In this document: in pieces, positions 42,849 through 53,651 of the stretch
Layout: each line of letters starts with the position of its first letter
Numbering within the stretch: position 1 is the first letter of the stretch
From: Lentinus brumalis
Taxonomy: Eukaryota > Basidiomycota > Agaricomycetes > Polyporales > Polyporaceae
Assembly: GCA_001792895.1 (NCBI GenBank)
Contig: MARA01000008.1
Span: 1,364,001 to 1,428,000, forward strand
Length of the DNA stretch: 64,000 bases
Reading direction: 5' to 3'
Made by a program: the position numbers and the translations under genes
The notes under the pieces: model-generated
Told to the model about the DNA's origin: nothing
What the model saw: only the letters and a program-made list of their open reading frames with translations
Database searches by the model: none

Positions 42849-45454
42849 ATGGCGTCAGACTTGACTGAAGAGCTTGTTCCAATCTTCATTCTTCGAGAGC
42901 CTCACTTCAATGACTCCGACTACAATGCTTATGTGAAGATGCAGATGGTAAGTATTTTGACCATTATAACTGTCGACGAAGGTGTCTGATAGTTTATTTG
43001 CAGATCTCTGCTGCACGAGCTGAAATTGGCGTTTTTGACGGCGCTCCCTATGGGTACTATCTCGTTAACGATAGCAGGGGCGAGCAAAAGATATTGGCTT
43101 ACCTCGACGGTTCCGATGTTCAGACGGTTTTGTCGCGTGCTCTCGAGAAGGACCGAGGATCCGGGACTGGTTCCGGCTTGATTGCTTCGCGAGCCTCCGC
43201 CTCCTCTGCCAGCAGCACTGAGTTAATCAAGCCCGACCAACGGTCTCAGCCGGCGGTATGCTGACCAACTGTTTGTCCGTTCCGAAACCGCTGACTATAT
43301 GGCAGGTCCTACCTAGAACGGTGACAGCCGCGAGACGTCAATCGTTGACGGACTTAGATGTCGAAAACGGCAGGGTCCCGACGAACGTACCTAGAATCAG
43401 TCGTATCACGCAGGTTGATACCGATCCTCTCAAGCCTGTCCCTGCACGTGGCATTGAAGGTTGTACGTTTGCCGACACTGCCGTGCTTTTCGCAGCAACT
43501 CATAGCTCTGTTCTCGCGTTCACATACAGCTCTATACTCCGTTCTTTTGGTGAGTATGCCCTCCGAATTCCAGGTTGACGTGCCGACCCACACAACGGAC
43601 TTGCTACTTTAGAGTCTAGACCCGATACAGTATCCCGACCACAAAGGATTAGACTATCTTCTTCCAGTGGACACCGGTCAGTAATATTTTGCAAACGTTC
43701 AGTTGCTGATCGAAGTGCTCATCGCCCTCGTCACTTAGCTGAAACCTCCGTGTACGTCTCACAGATTGTACAGAGCGTTACGGGAATCTGACCCTGCCCT
43801 GCTGCACATCAGATGGTTCTTCTGCGAAGGGTTTCGCTGCATCGAATCGACAGCGTCCACCCCAGGTCCTTGGCCGTCGCACGGATATAGGGCTTGGGAG
43901 GTCAGAAGGACGACATCAATCCCACAAGGCCGACCTGCTTTCAGTTTCGACCGCCTCCCAGAATACACGAAGAACGAGACGGCCATCCGCTATTACGATG
44001 GAGGCGCCGTCTGTATGTGATGCCTGTTCATTGTATTGGTGGTAGCCTAAAAACTTGAATAGATGTGCGCGCATTTCCGGAGGATCATGTCCTTGCGGAG
44101 GTGCCATGCTGGGACAGGGAACATGGGCGGAGCTCCAGCGTCTGTTTCCCCCTCCCTTGCGTACTCACTTATGCGGCAAATATGATGGTTGCGAGACAGG
44201 CCTACGATGGCAACTTCGGACTTGCGATACACGGGTGAGTCTGGCAGCATCATCGCCTTCAGATTCATACGTATGCTCACGACCGTAACGTGACAGTGCC
44301 GGCGGAGTTCTCTATGTTCGTACCTCACTAGTAAATTGAACGCAATGTGCGCTCATCGATCTCTTGGGTCAACAGTCCTACAGCCAAGCCCTTGCGAAGG
44401 CGAGACACGTACATAAGGTACGCATACACCGATGCACTCGGTGATCTTTGACGAGGCTCTGTTGGCTCAACAACATTTATTAGCAGTACTCCGTGTTCCT
44501 TATCCGCCTTCTACATCCAGAAGCCCTCAAGGTTACGACGAATGTGCTCGTGTATGTGCTTTCGTCCGAGGATACCGTAATCTTCCGGCTGACGATTGTC
44601 TCGTATAGCCGGTCTTTTGTCAGCTTCAGCAGGCATTTCCCTTGTACGCCAGCGGTGGAGTTTTCCCGTGCTATCTACTTCCATCCCTCAGAGAAGGACG
44701 GAAGTCACTGCAAATGGGGTCTTCGTGTGGAAGGCTTGACTCTGTTGGTACCCGGGAGGGCCGGCGACGAGCGCATCACTATCAACGCCGTTGAAAGTCT
44801 CCGCGAAACCTACTTCGACGCGACTCTGGATTCAGGTGAACCAATCAGGTTTTCATCTACTCTTGATGACGGCCCGGGCTTATACGCTTGGCAGCGAATG
44901 GCACAAGTGTGCTTCCCGCGTCTGTCGTGCGCGAGATTCAAGCGAAGTGGCTTCTCAACAACCCGGCCATCAATAATGGCAATCCGTACTGCGGCCCAGA
45001 GAGGGAGGCATTGGAGTCCTGCGACATCTTGTTCACGTTCAGAAGTGTCAAGGACAACGCTCGCGTTGAATTTCGCTGCAATGCTGCGCGATTTCTCCGG
45101 TCCAATGTGCGGCTACCGTGGCACCAGCTTGGTGCACTCAATCTTCCCCCGACGGCTACTCAGCTACAGCAATATCGGGCATGTCCTCTGATGTCTACGG
45201 AGGGCCGATGCGTCCTTGGGATAGTGAGTCCTCGCAGTGCCGTCCATGTGGTGGGGATATCTAAATGTCAACAGAACTTCTACTGGACCGCATTTGTGGA
45301 GCATTGGAGCCCAGCCATGGGTAGTGCGGGCATGCGCGAGGAGCCTCCTTATATCCGGCTCGCTCCTCAGAGGGTCATAGAGCAGGGTCGCGTCACATGC
45401 GATGACTACGAATTTTCTCTTCCTCAGGGTGTCGTGTCCAGGAACATCGCATGA
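42849..45454 (+). CDS. Unrecognised multi-exon gene
   Basis: This is a coding region of at least ten exons. It begins MASDLTEELVPIFILREPHF, and the first exon ends at the GTAAGT after KMQM. Further exons read YGYYLVNDSRGEQKILAYLDG, an Arg/Ser-rich linker, FSFDRLPEYTKNETAIRYYDG, PAVEFSRAIYFHPSEKDGS, LRVEGLTLLVPGRAGDERI, LCCLACRF-like short pieces I cannot place, and a C-terminal part with NFYWTAFVEHWSPA, ending SLPQGVVSRNIA with TGA at 45454. It has no signal peptide or membrane helix that I can see, and no family I recognise. Exon borders in the middle (43.5-44.5 kb) are provisional. Confidence 0.5.
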
Positions 45455-45924
45455 TGCTCAGGCTAGGAGCCGTCGGGTACTATACTACTCGTGTATCATT
45501 TTGCGATTAATATTCAATCCATGAGCAAGCCATCTCTGTTCAACATGCATGTGAGAAGCAGGAGACTGGAGTACATGATTTGGACAAAACGTCAGCCGTT
45601 GCGTGATGCGTCTCAGCAAAGTTTCACCAATATGCTGCTGGCCGCACTCGCCGTGTAGTCGTTATGGTCAGCCTGTCGCCTGTCAGGCCGCCATGCGTGT
45701 AACACGCCGAAACCCTTGGCTGAACGAAGAAGCCCAGTGCAGTGCATAACAAGCCTGAGGCTCGGAGAGTCATAAGTGGTCGAAAACATCTACGAGCCCT
45801 TTAACTTCTGCTCTACTTCTGGCGCTGATAATTCACCCGTACGATCCGCCTGTTGCTCGGTTGGAAGACATGGGTATCGCCGAAGACAGCGTAGACCGAC
45901 GCTTCATGTGGAGATATCCAAGTG

Positions 45925-47690
45925 TCATCGACTGCCTCGAGGGGCTGCAGGCCATTCCCCATCGCTACATAGGGTGTGAACTATAAGTATATGAAACTAT
46001 ATGATCTACATAGGATCAAAAATTTCTCACCGTTCGAGCTCGTTGTCGAGCATGAGAGGCTCTCGAGCAGAATAGAACTTGGCCCATCCGGCGCCGCGGG
46101 AGTTGTGCCTCAGCAACTCGAGGGCGAGAAGCATGGGACATGCCGCCTGGAAGATCGCCATGATCGCAGTGCCGACTTTCCGGAAGTGCGCAGTGCGCCG
46201 GGTCCATGCTTCGTAAGTGTCGCAAGCCGAACCGGTCGTCTCAGGGAAATCGATGTTCAGGCGGACTCTTTGCAGCCATCTCATCGTGGCGAGCTGCTTT
46301 GCGATATGCTCCTGCCAACCAGTGATCAGTGAGCGTCGATCATAAGACCTGAAGAAGCGAAGCCTCGACTGACGTATGGCACTGCCATGTCCTCTCCTGT
46401 TCTATAGCGATGCAGCTCGATCCACCACAGCTTGGGGTAAGCAGATGTGATGTGACGGAGCAGATCGTCCTCGGCGTCGTCCGCTTGGTACACCAGTTCG
46501 ATTTTCTCGAGCTGCGTAGATGCGTTCATGCGCTTCAAGATAGAGAGACATTCAGACGATGAGAGAATGGCGGACGTCACTTCGCCGTTCATCACATCTG
46601 GGAAGTGGAGCGAGTAATAGTGGCGGGGCGAGTCTCGTAGGGAGAGGTGCGTGAGGTTCGGGGCCTGTATTGAGCATATCGCATCGTCTGGATCCGGATA
46701 AGAGAGGATCAGGGACTTGAGCCGAGGGTGGCGAACTTGAGAGGAGAGAGGTCCAAGAACAGGCACGCGGTCCTGTTCGGCCAGTGGGTAAGCGAGGATG
46801 CTAAGGTGATGAAGCGAAGGGAAGCGGTCGGAGAGGTCGGAGAGCATGTTAGGAAGAGTGTAGAGCTTGTCTCGTGAGAGGTAGCTCCTGGAGAGGCGCA
46901 ATTCGCGTAGGGCTGGCCACTGAAGACCTGCCATCTGCTCGAGAGGAGCCGTCTCTAGAGGCAAGTCTAAGAACTGCGCCCGTGGCGCCATTGGTGGGAC
47001 GAGGAGCTGCAGCGACTGTTCTTCCAGTCTGTGGAGTTTGAAATTACCGGGCCATGAGCTCTGACGCCAGGCATATGGGACACAAGAGAGGTTGGTGAGG
47101 GTGCTGGACGAGGTCGTCAACTCTACATCACCGTACATGCACAAGAATGGTGGCCGGCAATTCAAAAAGGAGACTGAGGAGATGTTCGGGTGTGTGAGGC
47201 ATGTCTCGACGGCGGTCCATAGAATAGGACGGCCTGCAGTGTCGCGCGCAGATACGGCGTCGAATCTGATGGACTTCAGGGAAGGGAAGAACGCCAGATG
47301 CTCTCCGACATCATCGCTCCCCAACGCATCTGAATGGTACGTAAGCTGTCTGGAGCGGAATGAGTCATGATCATCGAGTAGCCGTATCTCAGCGCTAATC
47401 ATGCTACTCACCGAACCAGGGGACGAATAGCGGGTGGTGGTGCTTCTCGACTTGTCCCTTCGGCGAGATGAGGAGCGCGGACACTGGCAAACAGCAGTGG
47501 AAGACAAGCAGATCGAGTAGGAGTTGATGCTTGGGAGTACACCACCAACGCGCCGGGGTGGTTAGACACTGCAAGGGCGACGAGGTACAATATATCCGCC
47601 CCGAGCCCATCCAAGCTGTAGGGCTGCGATGAGTACGCGATGTTCCTTCTCTCGCTGAACGACTGGATAGGTATACCTCTGGATGGCCAT
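45925..47690 (-). CDS. F-box-like / leucine-rich protein 2
   Basis: This paralog of F-box-1 has the same exon plan. The start exon (MAIQ, ATG at 47690) joins by AG|C to LDGLGADILYLVALAVSNHP. Next is an exon ending IRPLVR, then a long exon with LAFFPSLKSIRFDAV, HPNISSVSFLNC, LRELRLSRSYL, LHHLSILAYP and LTHLSLRDSP, then MRWLQRVRLNIDFPETTG, and a last short exon DGEWPAAPRGSR with TGA at 45925. The last exon is inferred from the shared CGATGGGG acceptor context in both copies. It lies between the unrecognised gene and UbiA-2. Confidence 0.68.
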
Positions 47691-47975
47691 AGGTCTGCTG
47701 GTTTCCGAGATAGAGATATTGTCGAAGGAACTCGGGCTGTTCACGATCGGGCTCACTGGGTCATCGGGGTCAGAAAGGAAGGGACTCGCGGGCGCCCTGC
47801 TGGTAAGCGTCTCGTATAGACGCTGGAAGTTCCCAGCAGGTTGGCAAGCTACCACTGGCACATTGTGCGCGGCCAACAGAATACGTATGTCACATATGAA
47901 TGAGCATAAAATGCTACATACAAGGGTGCTTCACAACCCGCAGTAGCATGAACAGAACGTTTCTTGTGCGCCGTC

Positions 47976-49210
47976 TTAAACAGTAACATCAGTGATTGAC
48001 TGCACGTAGTCATACAGCTGTCCAAGCCATATCACAATCCCAACGAGACCATTCGACTGCACTCCCGGCTCATCAGCAAGCAGATTATCTTCCTCGCAAC
48101 GCATGAGAGATTACCTCGAATTTGGCTCGGTGATCCTTGAGGTTTGCTTCGTCCCATGTCGCCAGCTGCCAGATGGTATGGAGTAGTGTTCCCCCGCAGG
48201 AGAGAATAGCGAACCCGAGACCCTGGTTCAAGAGATACCCAGCATATACCAGGCTCGCTAGAAGAACTGCAACAAGGGCTGCGAGGATCTCCCGTACATA
48301 TTCTCCGAAGAGGAGGGCGCACGACTTGATGCCCACCCGTCGGTCGTCCTCGCGGTCCTGACAGGCATATATGGTATCGTACACGATCGTCCAACTGCAA
48401 GTAATCATAACGTTCGCATCAGCTCGGAAGCGCTCTCGCATTGATGATTGTACGCACCAGACGCCTCCGACGAACAGTACCCAGACGGGTAGCGAGGGCA
48501 AACGGCCTGTTATAGCTGACCAGGCGACTGGTATGCCCCAGTTAAAGGCGAGGCCTGCGACGTATGATCAGCTCCGGATGAGCGACTGCACAGCGCTGTA
48601 CACTGACCAAGCCACGCTTGCGGCCACCAGGTCCATCGCTTCATGAGAGGGTACAGCGCGTGCAAGGGGAAGATGCCGAGGAGGGCCATGTAGCGGCTGC
48701 GTCGTTGATGAGCGGCGAACATGCACGTATATGTCGGCATCGCCCTCACCTTAGCGGATGGGCGTAAGAGATCATGTAGAGTACAGGCGCGAGAAAGGCG
48801 AGGCAGAGAATCCATGCTCCGACCATGGACACCTTGCCGGCCGGTAGTGGCCGGTCCTTGGTTCGTTCTGGCTGGAATCAGTGCTGGGTTATCGCGGGCA
48901 GCATGTAGCAGCTCACCTACTTGCCGATCGAAGTCGACGTCACATATGTCGTTCAAGACGCACGCAGCGCTGTGTAGTAGCATCGCGCCTACTGAGAATG
49001 CCGCCAGCTTCTCCGCATACTCGCGGAGAGGGAGAGAAACCTCGCGCGCAGCGATAGTCAGACCCCATGCTGTTGGATTAACATAGTCAGATGCAGCTCT
49101 CGTTGAGGCCGAACGTTCCACGTACCACAGGGCCAGACCATGAGAGTGTTGCCCATGAGAGGTTTGTGCAGACGAGTAAGCTCGAGGTAGCCTCTTGCGG
49201 TAGCCGTCAT
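47976..49210 (-). CDS. UbiA-type prenyltransferase 2
   Basis: This is a close paralog of UbiA-1 with matching intron positions. The start is ATG 49210 ([20 protein letters not shown]). The first Asp-rich motif is NDICDVDFD, followed by [22 protein letters not shown], the second Asp motif [29 protein letters not shown] and a short C-terminal exon SNGLVG, ending at TAA 47976. It should transfer a prenyl group to an aromatic acceptor at a membrane. As with UbiA-1, there is no obvious mitochondrial presequence. It is on the opposite strand and at the opposite end of the metabolic region. Confidence 0.88.
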
Positions 49211-51016
49211 GTTCGTCTACTTGGCGTGAAAGTGAGGAGGCTAGTGCTGAGAGTACTGGAGAGTCCGTAGAACGACCGCCTTATATCCGATGCAGTATTC
49301 TGTGTGGACGTTTGTAGGCTCTTCGGCACGGTCAACGGGGCCGCATTCGGGTCCGATGTGCGAGGAAGAGCTTACCAGTAACCGCCTGTGCGTGGGTGCT
49401 TGCTCACCAGAAGCAGTCTAGACATGCCATGGCACGGCCGCGGGGGGTGGGTGGTGATACACTGCTCTCGCTCACATACCGACATGCTCCTAATTCTGCC
49501 GTTTGACTTGGCGGCATGAGCAGCGATGAACCGCGCGCGAAGTGGGCGGGACCTAACGATGGTCAAAATCCGGGGAGAGGAGCTGAGTTTTGCAGAAGAT
49601 CAATACCGGAGGGAACTTCGGCCGACCGCTGAGGAGGTCGCAAACAGCTTGGAGTAGGTACGGTAGGTGGTGGTGGGTGTAACGATCCGAACGCCACAAC
49701 GGCATAATGCGCGTCTGCAAGATCTGCGCAGCGGGAACCCAGGAGGACTGAAACAGTCCAGTCAACCTCTTTATCCGAGTGATGTCGGAACAATCTCTCA
49801 CCTACGACTGATGTGCTCACTTTCGACCGCGCCCGAACACCTGCACAGTGGGAGAAGAGGTGAATCGAAGTTGAATCAGGGAGTGAGAATTTGTATGTAC
49901 GGGAGTCGTTGAGTCTCGACGGTCCACCTGTTGTCGCTCACCTGCCCTCATACCTTCTGACAGGCCCGCGCGTTAGTGAGCTCACTAGGGAGAGAGCCAC
50001 TATCGACCCAATGGGCGCAAAGACACATGACCAACGAGCGCAACTGGTGGGCCGACCGCCGTCATTGGCAGCGCTGAAGGCTACGCTCCTGTGAGGTCTT
50101 AGGCTGTGGCATGTGCTGCTACGCCCATAACGTCCGTGCCGTTTATTGTCTTTCGTCGACCTTGTGGGGTAAGTGCTACCTGTGGAGGGAGGTTTGATCT
50201 CGGTGATGTGTCTAAGACAGCATTTCGCCATGCTAACCTGCGCCGTAATCAGAAGCTCCTAGAGGTATATCTGCGAATCGTGTGAGCACTCCGATGGAAC
50301 AGGCTGGGAGGTAATGCATGAGTAACGCACCTCCACGTGTATGACGGAACACCACAATCGACAGCGTGCTTGCCAGGTGATCATCACAAATGAGAGGATG
50401 TAAAAAATATGCCAGCGACATACTAAGAGTGGGAATACCTGCATAGTCACAGAGTACGCCGAGGAGCCTGCATGCAGCGGAAGGGTGGAGCTTGTCGATA
50501 TGCTTCAAACAGTGACGGCTTGATGGGCACCAAGGAGCCCGCAGGAGGCTCATACAACTGGTCGAATCGTAACCTGCCTAGCATGCTAGAGCAAGCATGA
50601 GGTAGCAAGACGGGATAAGTCTGGGATACTAAAACGGAAGGTAAGAGAGTCAAATCGAGCTTCGACACGTGACCGCGTGTCCACGTACTGCAACGCGGGT
50701 CGCGACGCTGTGCCGCTGTGTCTTGAGTCTGAGCCTGTAAGTATCACTTGCCGTTTCCCCTGGCATCCCAAAGTTGCCCAGTACTAGTGAGTACTATCTA
50801 TCGTTCCGAGAAGTTGTCTGTGATTGCCACAATAACAACGAATATACACGTGCAATATGAGAACTTCCAGCTTGATCTTCTCTAGAACACCTCCTGCGCA
50901 CCCTCACATTAATGTCCTCCATCCATCCTCTGACTCCGCAGCTCAGGGTATTACGCGAGCCACGGAAGGAAAACAATACACAAGTCCGTCCGACACAGCA
51001 CCCACGACACAACCGC
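49211..51016. other. Intergenic region UbiA-2 / SKT5-like gene
   Basis: A TATA-like GATATAAG on the minus strand (about 49279-49290) lies roughly 75 bases before the UbiA-2 ATG. The rest, 1.7 kb, has scattered short frames on both strands but no gene I can support. Confidence 0.45.
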
Positions 51017-51117
51017 TCACATGATCACGCAATTCGAGTCGTCTTCAACCTTCTGCGTAGCGATACCCATCTCCGCAAACGTCTTCGGGCCATTCGGGTT
51101 CGGCCTCGACTGTGGCC

Positions 51118-51149
<32 letters not shown>

Positions 51150-53651
51150 GGCCGCGCCGGGCTTTCCTCTCGACGCGGCTGCGACCCAGGTCCCCAGGCC
51201 TCCGCATCGGGGTGTACCCGCCGGTCGAGGAGACGACGCCGGACCAGGCCCAGTACCATATCGTTGTTGCGCATGCGGCGCCTGCTGAGGATACGGGCTG
51301 CTGTGCTGCTGGCCAGGATGCGGCCGTGGGCTGGCACCATGCGCAGGAGGTGTCTGCGGCATCCCCGGGGCCCCGGGCGGACCCGACGGCGGTCGCCGCG
51401 AGCCGTTCTGGTTCTGGTACTCGTCCACGCGCGGGAGGGGCGCAGGCATGCCGGGCGGGGAGTTCGTCATCGACGCACCCTGCCGTCCCCAGTCTCCGCC
51501 CGCGCCTTGTGCCGCTGCTGCTGCTCCAGCGGGACCGCCCGGTCCAGTGCGCATAGAGTTCTTGCGGATGTTGTTCACGATCTGAGTGCGCTGCGCTGAA
51601 GGGACCGCTGTTGATGCTGTTGCTGCCGCACCGCCCACGGCCTCGGAGCGCTGCTTCGCCTGGGTCCGCTTGCGGACGAGCTTCGAGTCTGTGAGATTCT
51701 CGTGCTGTTCGCGCGACAGGGCCTGGGGCGTGGGCTGTGAGAGGGCTTGGAGCCGCTCAGCTGCATCTGCATTGCCGTTCTGCGCCGCCTGAGCATCACA
51801 AAAGTGCAACAGTCAGCGTGCGTTCAACATTTGACGTGCACCGGGACATGGGCGGTGACGGTGAAGAGTTAGGACACGCACCCGCTGGTACCACTTGCGC
51901 GCTATATCAATGTTGCGAGGGCCGCCGACGCCGACCTCGGAATAGTATCCCAGCGCAAATTCGGCACTGGCGAGGCCCTTCCGCGCAGCCTTCTCCGCGA
52001 AGGTCCATGCAAGGTTCTCGTCCTTGTCGAATGCGCCTTCCGCGCCGCACAGGAACCACTTGCTCAGCGCCATGTCCGCCTCGGTCTCACCCTGCTGCGA
52101 TGCGAGCGAATAGTACTGCACGGAGAGGAGCGCATCGAACGGGAAAGGCGGTGTCGCAAATTCGTACGCATGACCGAGCTTGTACTGCGCGGGCGCAAAG
52201 TTGAGGTACGCCGCGCGCTCGAGGTGCCGCCGTGCCTCGTCGGCCTGGGTGACGCCCGGGGAAGGAAGGGCTGGAAGAGCTGCGCTGGAATCGAGACGTG
52301 CGAGAACTCGTTGAGCAACAGGAGAGCATACACATAAGCGGGCTGCGGGACATCGATCGTCGCGAGCGTCGCAGCGCGGTTGAGCAGCGGCAGGGCAGCT
52401 TGCGGGTCGGCCGGGAAGCCGAGTTGGCCCATGAGGTTCGCCATCCCGAGCCGCTATAGATAGATGAGACCGCGAGGCCGCGCTAGAAGTAATAAAAACG
52501 CACGTAGAAGCAGCTCTCGACGCCGTGCTTCGTGCCCCGCTCAAAGCACTCCTTCGCGTGCTGTAGGTCTCCGAAGTTCTCATACTCCCGCCCGAGCTTG
52601 AACCAGGCAGCGTGGTAACCGGACTTGGCAGCGCGCTCGAAGTCGCGGAACGCAGTGCGGGGGTCGTGTGGGATGAACTGGGGTAGATGCCAGTGGACGC
52701 GCACATGGCGCGCATGTGGATCGCCTCGGCGACATGCGGAGGGATGGGCCCGGGGGGCGCGGAGGAGATGCGGATGATGATGGGGAGAGCGACGTTGACG
52801 AGCTTCTGCAGCTCGGGATCGTCGATCTGTGCAGGGCCCACAGCGGGATCGGTGGATGTCGGACTGGTGCGCGACTGCTGCTGCTGCTGCGCACGATCGA
52901 CCAGTGAGAGCACCTCTCTGCACCAAACGACTTGGCGTGCGGGGTCGGCATTCGGAGCTTGGATCGCTGATTGCTGCACTGAGAGCGTGGCCAAAGTCGG
53001 CAGCGGCGCTGTCAGCGATGGAGGGCCATCGCGAGCTCCTGCGGGAGTCGACAGCGGAGATGCGCTACGGGGACCGATGTTCATATTCGCAAACGAGCCA
53101 GACAAGGAACGGTCGTGCTGGGGCGCGGATGTCGGCGGTGGGGACGCGAAGGGCATCGGGAAGGAAGGCATGGCTTGCGACTGGGACTGGGTGGGGGAGG
53201 AGACCACGGAGACCAATCGGAGCCTTGGGGCGGCGGAAGAGGACTGGGACCGCGGGAGACGGGCTGGCCTTGAGGGCTACCGAAACCGAGGGACTGCGCG
53301 GGCGCGTAGGGGGCGGCGCTGTAAGAAGGCTGGGGAAAGCCTGGCTGACTTACGGCAGGAGGCGTGGGGGGTAGCTCGATGCCTGTTCGAGGGATTGGGC
53401 CATCTGTGTGATCGCGCTCAGGTTATGGAGAACCGCGGGCGGTGAGATGGGATACGCACGTTCTTGGGAAGATCTGGATGGAGCTTCTGCGGGCGAGGCG
53501 CAACGAGCGGGTCTTCGTAGTGCGGGCTGGATGGGTACTGATCGGACGTGAAATCGGCGGGGAGAGGCGGGACAGCGGGCGGTTGGGGGCCGTGTCGCGT
53601 CGGATGGTCGTAGTCGTCGAACGGTCTGGGAGGAACTGGGGGGGCGGACAT
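51017..53651 (-). pseudogene. SKT5/CHS4-like Sel1-repeat chitin synthase regulator, frame broken as given
   Basis: The conceptual protein has a proline-rich N-terminus (MSAPPVPPRPFDDYDHP), a low-complexity linker, and then Sel1 repeats (AAKSGYHAAWFKLGREYE, ANLMGQLGFPADPQAALPLL, AYLNFAPAQYKLGHAYEFA, ADMALSKWFLCGAEG, ASAEFALGYYSEVGVGG). It continues with SQPTPQALSREQH, a poly-Gln run and a C-terminal CVIM box, the farnesylation signal typical of Skt5. Such proteins bind and activate class IV chitin synthase at the membrane. The reading frame is broken by apparent single-base deletions near 53192, 52680 (a G run, four here against five in the second copy) and 52258 (a G run in the plus strand). 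It must change frame once more before the poly-Gln end. These may be real decay or sequence errors in homopolymers. The exon border at 53460 (PKN) is clear; the following intron is uncertain. Confidence 0.72.
51119..51148. repeat. CTG/CAG trinucleotide run (10 units)
   Basis: Ten perfect CTG units encode the poly-Gln tract near the C-terminus of the SKT5-like protein on the minus strand. Confidence 0.9.

Noticed and set aside
45925..45985. Alternative last exon of F-box-2 starting at TTCACACC
   Set aside because: It would need a phase the donor does not provide and gives a stop. The CGATGGGG acceptor fits both paralogs.
51813..53216. Long minus-strand frame of 467 codons read as one intact protein
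   Set aside because: It fuses pieces of three frames of the SKT5-like gene. Comparison with the duplicate and with the Sel1 pattern shows the segment after STGIYP is out of frame until the SPGVTQADEARR part.
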